Assembly: GCA_937914725.1 (NCBI GenBank)
Contig: CALDMJ010000109.1
Location: forward strand, 1 to 7,751
Source of the DNA: an uncultured Clostridia bacterium
GTDB taxonomy: Bacteria > Bacillota > Clostridia > Christensenellales > UBA1242
DNA: 7,751 bases
Direction of reading: 5' to 3'
Shown here: one piece after another, positions 1 through 6,445 of the stretch
Layout: every line of letters begins with the position of its first letter
Position numbering within the stretch: the first letter of the stretch is position 1
Notes under the pieces: generated by a model
What the model saw: the letters and a program-made list of their open reading frames with translations, nothing else
Databases searched by the model: none
Told to the model about the DNA's origin: nothing
Made by a program: the position numbers and the translations under genes

Positions 1-2078
1 TCATTTAAAACCTTTTGCGTGCCGATTAGTAGGTCTATTTCGCCTTTTGCAAGTTTTTCAATGATTGCATTTTGCTCGCTTGGCGTCTTGAACCTATTTA
101 GAACGGCGATTTTGACGCCAAAACTGCTAAAGCGCGCGACGGCTGATTTGTAGTGCTGCTCGCTCAAAATGGTAGTTGGCGCAAGCAGAACAACTTGCTT
201 GCCGTTGTCGATTGCAATCATTGCAGCGCGAAATGCGACTTCGGTTTTGCCGTAGCCGACGTCACCGCAAATGAGTCTATCCATAATTTTACCGCTGGAC
301 ATATCGGCTTTGACATCCGCGATTGCTTTCAGTTGGTCGGGCGTTTCGTCATAGACAAAACTTTCTTCAAACTGCTTTTGCAAAAATGTGTCGATTTCGT
401 ATTTATGTCCTTGCAATTTTTCACGTTCGGCATAAATTTTGAGCATATCGGTTGCCATAACTTCAAGTTGCTGGCGGACGCGATTTTTCGCACGCTCAAA
501 CTCAGCCCCGCCGATTTTGTTGAGTTTTGGCGCGACTTCGGCACCGATATATTTGCTGATTTCGTTGGCATTTTCGACGGGTAGATAAAGTTTATCTGTC
601 CCGTCATACTTTATGACGATATAATCGCGCGTATATCCTGAAATTTTCATTTTCTGGATGCCAAGGCACTGCCCTATACCGTGAAAAGTGTGGACGACGT
701 AGTCACCCGCTTGCGGAAGCTCAAAAAATGGTTTTTCGACAGTTGTTTGAGATTTTTTAACCGCTTTCCCGCTGCCGTATGGTATCAAGGCTATTTTTTC
801 TTTTATCAATATGCAGCCGAGCGGTAAAGTTTGCTCAATTATTTTGACACCTTTTTCATATGTTCGGTCTAGATGTTTTTCGACTGAAAAGGGAATCAAT
901 TGATTGTCCAAAAACTCCGTCAAAAAACTGCGATCAATTTCGCTAGATGTGAAGATACGGACGGCATAATCTTCTTCAAGCATTCGTTTTAAGTCATAGA
1001 CCATAATTTCGGGACGATTTTTGTAATTTTGCGTTGCTTCACTTTCAAATTCTATGCTAGATTTGTGGACAAAACTATCAAATGCAATTGTCGTTTTCTG
1101 CGACAATATTTGCTTTATTTCGCTTTCACAAAAATAGTTTTTTTCGAAGCCTTGATACACTTGCCCTTGCGATAGATATTCTTCTATGCCGCGCGATAGC
1201 GTTTGCAAGTGATTTTCAAACGATTGGCCAATAAGCTGCGGCTCGTCAAGTACTACAGTCGCATTAGGGGCAATATTCAAAAAATTTTCATTATTCACTG
1301 CAAAACTCAAAAAGTTATAACTATTAGGAGCGGCGAACGACTGCAAATTTTCATCAATTTGTGATTTAATTGCTGAAAATATCGCAATTGCGTCAGCGTT
1401 TTCGTTGTTTTTGCAGGCGCTTAACGCTTGGATGAGTTCATTTTGGTCACTTTCAAAGAAAAGCGTGTTGGGGAAAACTGTAACTTCATTCAACGCTTCA
1501 ATTGCGACGTTGTCGTCAAAGTTCATTGTTTTTATGCTTTCAATTTCGTCGTCAAAAAAACTAATGCGGACGTTGACTGTTTCGCTTGAGATGTCGACTA
1601 TATCCCCGCGCACGGCAAACTGCCCTGTTTTTTCAATTTTTGAAACGCGAGAAAAACCCAGTTTAGAGAGATGAAGCGTTTCGCGGTCAAGTGTTTGCCC
1701 TACCTTAAATGTAATTGCGTTCGATTTAAATTTTTCAACATTTGGAAAGCGCGATGTCAGCGCACGGATATCAACGACGACACAATCGCACTTGTTGTCG
1801 ATGATTGAACTCAAAACCTTGATTTTGTAGGCGTTTGAGTTGCCGTAGGAATATACCATTGGTTCATCAACATACGGAAACGCAACGGGCTTTCGTGAGA
1901 GCGTGGACAAAAATGCACAAATTTGGTCAATCTGCTCACTATTGGGAACAATGTATACAAAAAATTCTTTGAGGCACGCAGAACAAAAGAGGCGCTGACC
2001 GAGTTGACAGCCAGCAACCACTTCGTGTGCGCCGTTTTTGACGTTTAACACCTTTTTCAGGTTTTCAGTGATTTCCAT
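1..2078 (-). CDS. mfd: Transcription-repair coupling factor Mfd (N-terminal 692 residues; 3' end outside window)
   Basis: Mfd is the ATP-dependent DNA translocase that removes RNA polymerase stalled at lesions and recruits UvrA for nucleotide excision repair. The minus frame is open from an ATG at 2078 to the window edge. Residues 1-330 resemble the UvrB-like module, including the stretch FAVRGDIVDI. The RNA-polymerase-interacting CarD-like domain begins near residue 456 (GDYVVHTFHGIGQ, later YLPVEN). The helicase domain follows with TPDQLKAI near 578, the Walker A motif GDVGYGKTE at 605-613 (bases 240-266), then APTTIL and, at the edge, GTQKVL. Walker B, the second RecA-like domain and the TRG and C-terminal regions, roughly 450 residues by family length (about 1150), would lie to the left. 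The start follows the pth stop as TAATATG. The nearest AAGGGA lies about 15 nt upstream, too far for an ordinary ribosome site, so translational coupling to pth is likely. Identification is secure. Confidence 0.97.
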   Translation of the reverse strand, partial: MEITENLKKVLNVKNGAHEVVAGCQLGQRLFCSACLKEFFVYIVPNSEQIDQICAFLSTLSRKPVAFPYVDEPMVYSYGNSNAYKIKVLSSIIDNKCDCVVVDIRALTSRFPNVEKFKSNAITFKVGQTLDRETLHLSKLGFSRVSKIEKTGQFAVRGDIVDISSETVNVRISFFDDEIESIKTMNFDDNVAIEALNEVTVFPNTLFFESDQNELIQALSACKNNENADAIAIFSAIKSQIDENLQSFAAPNSYNFLSFAVNNENFLNIAPNATVVLDEPQLIGQSFENHLQTLSRGIEEYLSQGQVYQGFEKNYFCESEIKQILSQKTTIAFDSFVHKSSIEFESEATQNYKNRPEIMVYDLKRMLEEDYAVRIFTSSEIDRSFLTEFLDNQLIPFSVEKHLDRTYEKGVKIIEQTLPLGCILIKEKIALIPYGSGKAVKKSQTTVEKPFFELPQAGDYVVHTFHGIGQCLGIQKMKISGYTRDYIVIKYDGTDKLYLPVENANEISKYIGAEVAPKLNKIGGAEFERAKNRVRQQLEVMATDMLKIYAEREKLQGHKYEIDTFLQKQFEESFVYDETPDQLKAIADVKADMSSGKIMDRLICGDVGYGKTEVAFRAAMIAIDNGKQVVLLAPTTILSEQHYKSAVARFSSFGVKIAVLNRFKTPSEQNAIIEKLAKGEIDLLIGTQKVLN

Positions 2079-2079
2079 A

Positions 2080-2619
2080 TTAGTCAATAAACTTCCCTTT
2101 TGAAATATAGTTTTGAATTTTGTCAACCGCTTGTTTGATTCCCTGCTCCAAAATCTTCATCTTTTCGCCTGAAATTGGCGCAAGAACATAGTCCGCAAGG
2201 TCGCCGAACTCGGGCTTGCCGACGCCGATGCGTATGCGCGGAAAATTCTCGGTGCCGAGTTCTTGGACGCAATTTTTCAGTCCGTTGTGTGTACCGCCAC
2301 TGCCGTGCGCTTTGTAGCGGATTGTACCTGCAGGCAAGTCGATGTCGTCGGAAATGACGACGATATTTTCAAGCGGAATTTTGAATTTTGTGATAAACTC
2401 GCGCAAGGATGTTCCGCTCAAGTTCATATATGTTTGCGGCTTTGCTAGCATAATCTTTTCGTCACCAACAAAACCCTCCGCGACGAGTGCTTTACACTTA
2501 TTTTTGGTAAATTCAAGATTTAGGCGGTTTGCTAGTTCGTCGACTGCCAAAAAGCCCATATTGTGGGGCGTGTGCTCATATTCTTTTCCGTAATTTCCTA
2601 ATCCTACTACTAATAACAT
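2080..2619 (-). CDS. pth: Peptidyl-tRNA hydrolase
   Basis: This enzyme hydrolyses the ester bond of peptidyl-tRNAs that drop off ribosomes and so recycles tRNA in the cytoplasm. The 179-residue protein has the usual bacterial Pth length and motifs: GLGN at residues 6-9, the catalytic histidine at 19 followed by N20, KPQTYMNLSG with N66, the DDIDLP segment with D91, and GTHNGLK with N112. These match E. coli Asn10, His20, Asn68, Asp93 and Asn114. Three commonly conserved neighbours differ: Y10 where GNPG normally has proline, P18 where TRHN normally has arginine, and S90 where E. coli has histidine. An AAGGAG Shine-Dalgarno at 2627-2632 sits 7 nt before the ATG and fixes the start. It is probably cotranscribed with mfd, which begins 1 nt after its stop codon; the same gene association is known in B. 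subtilis (spoVC and mfd). Confidence 0.97.
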   Translation of the reverse strand: MLLVVGLGNYGKEYEHTPHNMGFLAVDELANRLNLEFTKNKCKALVAEGFVGDEKIMLAKPQTYMNLSGTSLREFITKFKIPLENIVVISDDIDLPAGTIRYKAHGSGGTHNGLKNCVQELGTENFPRIRIGVGKPEFGDLADYVLAPISGEKMKILEQGIKQAVDKIQNYISKGKFID

Positions 2620-2641
2620 ATTTTTTCTCCTTATTATTCCT

Positions 2642-2692
2642 TTCTAGCAAGGCTTGCATTAACTAGAAGTTTGTTGCGAGATAGCTCGCGAC
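2642..2692 (-). promoter_or_regulatory. Structured 5' leader of pth: two hairpins
   Basis: Two inverted repeats lie between the candidate pth promoter and its ribosome site. The first to be transcribed is 2673-2692, an 8-bp stem (GTCGCGAG/CTCGCAAC on the minus strand, one G-U pair) with the loop CTAT. The second is 2642-2668, with arms TTCTAG and CTAGAA enclosing a smaller GCAAG/CTTGC palindrome. No T-run follows either, so they do not look like terminators. They may stabilise or regulate the pth-mfd mRNA, but that is inference. I recognise no riboswitch or T-box element. Confidence 0.45.
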
Positions 2693-2708
2693 TGTAAAAA
2701 CGGTTACC

Positions 2709-2737
2709 ATTTTATCACAACATAGACACGCTGAACA
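2709..2737 (-). promoter_or_regulatory. Candidate sigma-A promoter for pth-mfd (extended -10)
   Basis: On the minus strand TAAAAT (2709-2714, 5 of 6 to TATAAT) is preceded by TGA, giving an extended -10 TGnTAAAAT. Seventeen bases upstream TGTTCA (2732-2737) is a weak -35, 3 of 6. Initiation near 2702 would give a leader of about 83 nt holding both hairpins. Extended -10 promoters can tolerate a poor -35. Read-through from tadA is the alternative. Confidence 0.45.
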
Positions 2738-2742
2738 TCCCA

Positions 2743-2770
2743 CGACACCCGTGCCGTTTGGCACTGGTCG
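2743..2770 (-). other. Hairpin downstream of tadA
   Basis: A perfect 5-bp GC-rich stem (GTGCC/GGCAC, 2751-2755 with 2760-2764, 4-base loop) is enclosed by a second 4-bp stem (CGAC/GTCG at the outer ends), separated by an internal loop. It starts 17 nt after the tadA stop codon. No U-tract follows on either strand, so it is not a canonical intrinsic terminator. It could protect the tadA mRNA 3' end or pause polymerase. Confidence 0.4.
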
Positions 2771-2787
2771 AAACAACAAAATGGCTA

Positions 2788-3288
2788 TTATTCATTTGGG
2801 TTTGTGTTTTTCATTTCCGCTTTTGATTTGCGTATGTCGGCAAAAAAGCTTGTCAACAAGCTAGCGCATTCGTCCGCCAAAACATTGCTGACAACTTCTT
2901 GCGGGCGGTGATTGAAGCGCGCATCCATTGGCAGATTGTAGAATGTCCCGCAGCAGCCCGCCTTAGGGTCGGTTGCGCCGAAAACGACGCGATTTAACCG
3001 CGAATTTATTATTGCGCCACTGCACATTGGGCAAGGCTCGAGCGTAACATACAAAGTGCAATCAACTAAGTGCCACGTGTCAAGTTTTTTGCTCGCTTTT
3101 TTGATTGCAAGAACTTCAGCGTGAGCGGTGGCGTCCTTTGTTGTTTGCCTCAAATTATGCGCTCGCGCGATAATTTTGCCGTCGCGAACGATGACAGCGC
3201 CGATTGGCACTTCGCCAAGTTTCCCCGCTTTTTGCGCTTGCTCAATTGCTTTGCGCATAAACTTTTCGTCTTGATTTTCAGTTTTCAT
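2788..3288 (-). CDS. tadA: tRNA-specific adenosine deaminase TadA
   Basis: TadA converts adenosine 34 to inosine in the anticodon of tRNA-Arg(ACG), allowing wobble decoding. The 166-residue product has the zinc-dependent deaminase signatures: HAE at residues 56-58 (zinc ligand H56, proton-shuttle glutamate E58) and PCPMC at 85-89 (zinc ligands C86 and C89). The TadA-type C-terminal region follows: DPKAGCCGTFYNLP, then NHRP, VLADECA, LL and FF, which separates it from cytidine or guanine deaminases. An AAAGG Shine-Dalgarno at 3295-3299, 6 nt upstream, supports the ATG at 3288. It has its own strong promoter, divergent from sigK. Length and motifs are normal, and the C-terminal tail ends in a short polar segment. 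Confidence 0.96.
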   Translation of the reverse strand: MKTENQDEKFMRKAIEQAQKAGKLGEVPIGAVIVRDGKIIARAHNLRQTTKDATAHAEVLAIKKASKKLDTWHLVDCTLYVTLEPCPMCSGAIINSRLNRVVFGATDPKAGCCGTFYNLPMDARFNHRPQEVVSNVLADECASLLTSFFADIRKSKAEMKNTNPNE

Positions 3289-3320
3289 ATTCTACCTTTG
3301 CCTTCGAATACATTTTCAAT

Positions 3321-3349
3321 ATTATTACACAATTTTTGGTGATTGTCAA
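3321..3349 (-). promoter_or_regulatory. Strong sigma-A promoter of tadA
   Basis: On the minus strand a perfect TTGACA -35 (3344-3349) is separated by exactly 17 bases from AATAAT (3321-3326), a 5 of 6 match to TATAAT. TGT just upstream adds an extended -10. Transcription should begin near 3314, giving a leader of about 25 nt that contains the AAAGG ribosome site of tadA. Confidence 0.8.
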
Positions 3350-3374
3350 GCACATATTAGTTTGTTTTGGACAA

Positions 3375-3403
3375 GCAAATTTTTGCACGATGCGACATAT
3401 TTA
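3375..3403 (+). promoter_or_regulatory. Candidate sigma-E-type promoter for sigK
   Basis: GCAAATT (3375-3381) matches 6 of 7 positions of the B. subtilis sigma-E -35 consensus KMATATT. After a 14-base spacer, CATATTTA (3396-3403) shares the CATA core of the sigma-E -10 (CATACANT). The implied start near 3410 lies just upstream of the Shine-Dalgarno site. In B. subtilis the sigK gene is transcribed by sigma-E in the mother cell. No convincing sigma-A promoter was found here. The -10 match is partial, so this is tentative. Confidence 0.38.
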
Positions 3404-3411
3404 TACTTTAT

Positions 3412-3418
3412 GGTGGTG
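3412..3418 (+). promoter_or_regulatory. Ribosome binding site that decides the sigK start
   Basis: GGTGGTG lies 6 nt before the ATG at 3425. Two other in-frame starts exist upstream, TTG at 3362 and ATG at 3410. The ATG at 3410 overlaps this element and neither has a clear purine-rich site. The position favours 3425. Confidence 0.6.
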
Positions 3419-3424
3419 TTAAAT

Positions 3425-4123
3425 ATGATTTTCGAAAGTTTTGCAAATTTTATGAACAAAATTATGCTCTTTTCGTCCTACATAAACAACTCTTATGGCT
3501 ACCCTAAGCCACTTTCGGCAGAGGATGAAAAAAAATATCTTGAGCGCTATTGGGCGGGCGATGAGATTGCAAAGGAAAAGCTGATAAATCACAATCTAAG
3601 GCTTGTAGCACACATTGTCAAAAAATACAGCAACTCCACTTTTGAGGCGGAAGATATGATTTCCGTTGGAACTATTGGACTAATTAAAGCGGTCAACACC
3701 TTTTCCGCGGACAAAAACACACAACTTTCAACGTATGCTGCACGCTGCATTGAAAATGAAATTTTGATGTTGCTGCGAAAGCAAAAAAAACACAAAAATG
3801 TTGCTTCCCTCAATGAGGCGCTTGGCAAAGATAAGGACGGTAACGACATATGCTTGATGGACATCATTGATGATGACGATGACAATGTCGAATTGAGTGT
3901 TGAAAACAAGATTTTTATGGAAAAAGTTTTAAAAATTACCAAACAATATTTAAATGCGCGCGAATATACAATTATTGTAATGCGCTACGGACTCAATGAT
4001 GAAAAGCCACTCACACAACTTGAGGTTGCAAAAAAACTTGGAATTTCGCGTTCCTACATTTCACGACTAGAAAAAAAGGCGCTAAAGACAATTTCGCTTC
4101 ACGCCTTGCCGTGCAACAACTAG
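3425..4123 (+). CDS. sigK: RNA polymerase sporulation sigma factor, pro-sigma-K
   Basis: This is a sigma-70 family factor of the sporulation group. In B. subtilis sigma-K directs late mother-cell genes for cortex, coat and spore maturation. From the ATG at 3425 the protein has 232 residues. Residues 19-34 (SYINN, then PKPLSAEDEKKYL) align with the region of B. subtilis sigma-K where the mature protein begins. Core-binding and -10 recognition regions follow: NHNLRLVAHIVKKY at 56-68, EDMISVGTIGLIKAV at 76-90 and TYAARCIENEILM at 103-115. Region 4.2 has the helix-turn-helix LTQLEVAKKLGISRSYISRLEKKAL at 196-220. Residues 1-18, hydrophobic with few charges, resemble the pro-sequence cleaved by the membrane protease SpoIVFB. 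An acidic run at 147-153 lies between regions 2 and 4. Sigma-E is the main alternative, but the N-terminal region fits sigma-K better. The gene is uninterrupted. Confidence 0.88.
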   Translation: MIFESFANFMNKIMLFSSYINNSYGYPKPLSAEDEKKYLERYWAGDEIAKEKLINHNLRLVAHIVKKYSNSTFEAEDMISVGTIGLIKAVNTFSADKNTQLSTYAARCIENEILMLLRKQKKHKNVASLNEALGKDKDGNDICLMDIIDDDDDNVELSVENKIFMEKVLKITKQYLNAREYTIIVMRYGLNDEKPLTQLEVAKKLGISRSYISRLEKKALKTISLHALPCNN

Positions 4124-5685
4124 CATTGCTTGCAGGTTAGATAATAAATTCCGTGGTTTCGGAGTTCAAAAACTGCGCGAAAGTCACCAAATGTTTCGCC
4201 GTTTTCGGGGTCGTCAAACGCGATTTGACCGAGGCAAGTCTTCAGTTTCTTTTTGCTTGTTTTGACAAAGTTCAGGGCAAGCGCTTTAGCAATGCGTTTT
4301 TTTTGCTGCATTGCTTTTTTTAGTTCGATTTTTTTTGATTCGTCCTTTTCTTCTTTATACTTTGTACGTGCATCAAAAAATTCTTCAATCGCGTCGTAGG
4401 CATCCGTTTTTTCGTCCTCTATATCTTGCTCACTATGCGTGCCACCGAGCGCATTTTTTATATGCTCGAGGGTGCAGCCACTGCAAATTTCATAGACGCC
4501 ATTTGAATTGATGGCTGCGCCGCCAAATGTTGCTATGTTTGTTGTTTGTGGCATTCCGCATTCGATTGCGCGATATATATGCAATAGGTCAACGGGCGTC
4601 AAAACTAGCATATTCTCTAAAGTTTTATATGGCGAAAGTGAAATTGCGCGGACGCGCATTTTCCCAAATTTGTCGGTATTTTTTGCATTTGTATCAACTT
4701 TTATATGTGAGTCATTACAATTTGATGACGACTTTAAATCTTGATTATTGTTTAGAATCGTGACTCCCTCAAGCCTTATGTTGACTTTTGTGCCAGATGC
4801 GCTTAGTATATCATTTAGCAAGTCGCCTTTTGATTGTTGTAGATTTTCCGCGTCCTCCATTTTTTCGTTTTTAGGGTTATTTTCGTTGTGCGCTTTAGCG
4901 ATTTCGTTGCAAATTGCGAGTTCTTCAGCACTAAAACGCGACGCGAAATATTTCGAAAAAACTTTATTTGCATCAATTTTTTTGACAAAAAGTTTATAAA
5001 ATTCTGCGTTTTTTAATTCAGTTTTTAAATCGTAAACTTTATCAATTCCCGTAATTTCGTCGCCCTTTTGGCACACAAAGACTACGGGAAGTTCAAAAAT
5101 TGTGGCGATTTTTTTGGCACTGTTGTAGATATTGTCAAAATTATCACTTGCAAGCACGGCAGTATTTTCGCAAGAATGCAGCGTTGGGTCAAAGCACGGT
5201 ATGCACAAAATCTTGTGTTGCTTTGAAAGTTTGTCACTTACGCTATCCCCGTTGTGGTCGATAACTCCGCAATCGGCAAGTCTTTTTAAAATGAGTGCTT
5301 TTGAATTTGATTCAAGTCTATTGAAAGTAAATGGTTTTTCTTTTTTTATAGTATTTGTTTTGGATGTTTTGTCACTTTCAGCACTTTGCTCACTTTCTTT
5401 AGTATTTTTGCTTTGTTCCATATTTTCTATATAGACACAATAAGATTTTGAGTGGTCACTCAATGGGTATGTATCAAAGCCGATAACTTTGCCATAGACT
5501 GGTGAAAAGACATCGACAGAATTAAAACCCGCGGACTTAGCAATGACTTGTCCGCATTTAACAATCTCGTTCATTTTCACAATTGGCAATGCGGCGTCGC
5601 CGTTTGCGACTTTTAGCGGAACAATTGTCATTTGTGGTTTCGGGAAAGATTTGATTTGATAATCAATGTTTTGTAATATTTTCAT
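4120..5685 (-). CDS. Divergent RnfC-related protein without recognisable FMN or ferredoxin motifs
   Basis: The 521-residue product has no clear membrane segment or signal peptide. Residues 14-90 resemble the N-terminal barrel-sandwich domain of RnfC, the NADH-side subunit of the Rnf ferredoxin:NAD oxidoreductase (VKCGQVIAKS, SPVYGKVIGF, then a YIENM strand). After a Ser/Lys/Glu-rich linker at 91-118, residues 128-215 keep the outline of the RnfC Rossmann-like domain. The glycine-rich GxGGAGFPT loop and the NGAECEP motif are not recognisable. Residues 355-415 look like the SLBB part (LLHIYRAIECGMP, ATFGGAAI). The twin CxxCxxCxxxCP cluster motifs of RnfC are absent. In their place is a charged, probably coiled-coil segment at about 425-480 and a tail ending TCKQC. 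Three CxxC pairs occur at 161/164, 401/404 and 518/521. An AAAGG site lies 8 nt before the ATG. It is probably cotranscribed with the upstream cysteine-rich gene. No other rnf gene is nearby, so its function is unknown. Confidence 0.7.
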   Translation of the reverse strand: MKILQNIDYQIKSFPKPQMTIVPLKVANGDAALPIVKMNEIVKCGQVIAKSAGFNSVDVFSPVYGKVIGFDTYPLSDHSKSYCVYIENMEQSKNTKESEQSAESDKTSKTNTIKKEKPFTFNRLESNSKALILKRLADCGVIDHNGDSVSDKLSKQHKILCIPCFDPTLHSCENTAVLASDNFDNIYNSAKKIATIFELPVVFVCQKGDEITGIDKVYDLKTELKNAEFYKLFVKKIDANKVFSKYFASRFSAEELAICNEIAKAHNENNPKNEKMEDAENLQQSKGDLLNDILSASGTKVNIRLEGVTILNNNQDLKSSSNCNDSHIKVDTNAKNTDKFGKMRVRAISLSPYKTLENMLVLTPVDLLHIYRAIECGMPQTTNIATFGGAAINSNGVYEICSGCTLEHIKNALGGTHSEQDIEDEKTDAYDAIEEFFDARTKYKEEKDESKKIELKKAMQQKKRIAKALALNFVKTSKKKLKTCLGQIAFDDPENGETFGDFRAVFELRNHGIYYLTCKQC

Positions 5686-5715
5686 ATTTGCTACCTTTAA
5701 AAAAATAGGGTCAGT

Positions 5716-6426
5716 TTATTTGTCGATGTTGTGGTAAAGGACTTCGCGGAGTTCCATTTCTTCAAGAAAGCCAAGCGCGTTTTCGGACTTAAATTTTGCG
5801 ACAATTGCGTCCTCAAGTTCTTCCATTTTCAAGGGTTCGACATCCTCGTCAGGTTGATAAAAACAGTCGTCGAGGTACGCAAGATAGTCGTTGCGCTCAG
5901 AACGCGGACATACTGCAAAAAACGCGAGCATAAAATTACGTGCAAAAGCGCGCCTATCAAACTGCGTGATGCTGAAAAAATCTGTTTTGTCCTTTTCAAT
6001 TGATGAATACATTAGCATTACATTGTCGAGTTTGAAAAGTGCTTTGAAGTTGTCGGGCAAATTTTCGTTTTCTTTCACGCAATAAAACTGCCCAGCATTA
6101 TTTTCCCTTTCAGCCAAAAATTCTTTGAACCCTCTTTGCATTTGGACGCGTACGATTGTTGCCACGCAATCTATGATAAACAAATAGCCGCACGTCGCAA
6201 AATTTTTGCAGGCGCTCAAATTAAGTTTCGGGACTCCTTTTTCAAACTTGTATAGATAATTTTCGTCGTCTTTGACACACTCAAGTTTGCACGCGGTTTT
6301 TAAATTGTCGCAATGACAACTTCTCATAATGCTTTTGTAAACTTCGCTTATGAGTGAAAGTTGTTCGGCTTCGTCTTTTTCAAAAAATGTGTTGTCAAAT
6401 AATTTTAAATTTTCAATCAAATTCAT
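5716..6426 (-). CDS. Hypothetical cysteine-rich protein
   Basis: I do not recognise this family. From the ATG at 6426 the product has 236 residues, ten of them cysteine. They cluster at C37, C39, C46, C50 and at C73, C79, C87, with single ones at 116, 173 and 188, a pattern that could bind zinc or an iron-sulfur cluster. There is no signal peptide and no clear membrane helix; the segment at 80-95 (YLFIIDCVATIV) is hydrophobic but short and flanked by a cysteine cluster. The C-terminal half is acidic, with two likely helices rich in Glu near 195-235. The start at 6426 is chosen because AAGGAA lies 4 nt upstream. An in-frame ATG at 6465 would put the start inside the ftsZ terminator hairpin. 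The RnfC-like gene follows after 30 nt, and both products are cysteine-rich, so they may work together; that is inference. Confidence 0.7.
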   Translation of the reverse strand: MNLIENLKLFDNTFFEKDEAEQLSLISEVYKSIMRSCHCDNLKTACKLECVKDDENYLYKFEKGVPKLNLSACKNFATCGYLFIIDCVATIVRVQMQRGFKEFLAERENNAGQFYCVKENENLPDNFKALFKLDNVMLMYSSIEKDKTDFFSITQFDRRAFARNFMLAFFAVCPRSERNDYLAYLDDCFYQPDEDVEPLKMEELEDAIVAKFKSENALGFLEEMELREVLYHNIDK

Positions 6427-6430
6427 AGTT

Positions 6431-6436
6431 TTCCTT
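6431..6436 (-). promoter_or_regulatory. Ribosome binding site of the cysteine-rich gene, next to the terminator
   Basis: AAGGAA on the minus strand is 4 nt from the ATG at 6426 and only 9 nt beyond the last T of the ftsZ terminator. It supports the 236-residue start over the longer frame. It leaves no room for a promoter between the terminator and the gene. Confidence 0.65.
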
Positions 6437-6445
6437 ATTATGCAC

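Noticed and set aside
153..584. 143-codon plus-strand reading frame
   Set aside because: It lies entirely antisense to mfd, whose minus-strand frame has continuous family motifs. The peptide has no recognisable signature and no ribosome site.
2620..2787. tRNA or small RNA gene in the tadA-pth gap
   Set aside because: The hairpins do not form a cloverleaf, there is no T-loop motif and no terminator U-run. A 5' leader explains them better.
3362..3424. Longer sigK start at TTG 3362 or ATG 3410
   Set aside because: The extra residues have no counterpart in sigma-K. No purine-rich site precedes either codon, whereas GGTGGTG precedes 3425. The 3410 start remains a minor possibility.
4120..5685. 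Canonical RnfC electron-transport subunit
   Set aside because: The FMN/NADH glycine loop and all ferredoxin cluster motifs are missing and no other rnf genes adjoin it, so the rnfC symbol was not assigned.
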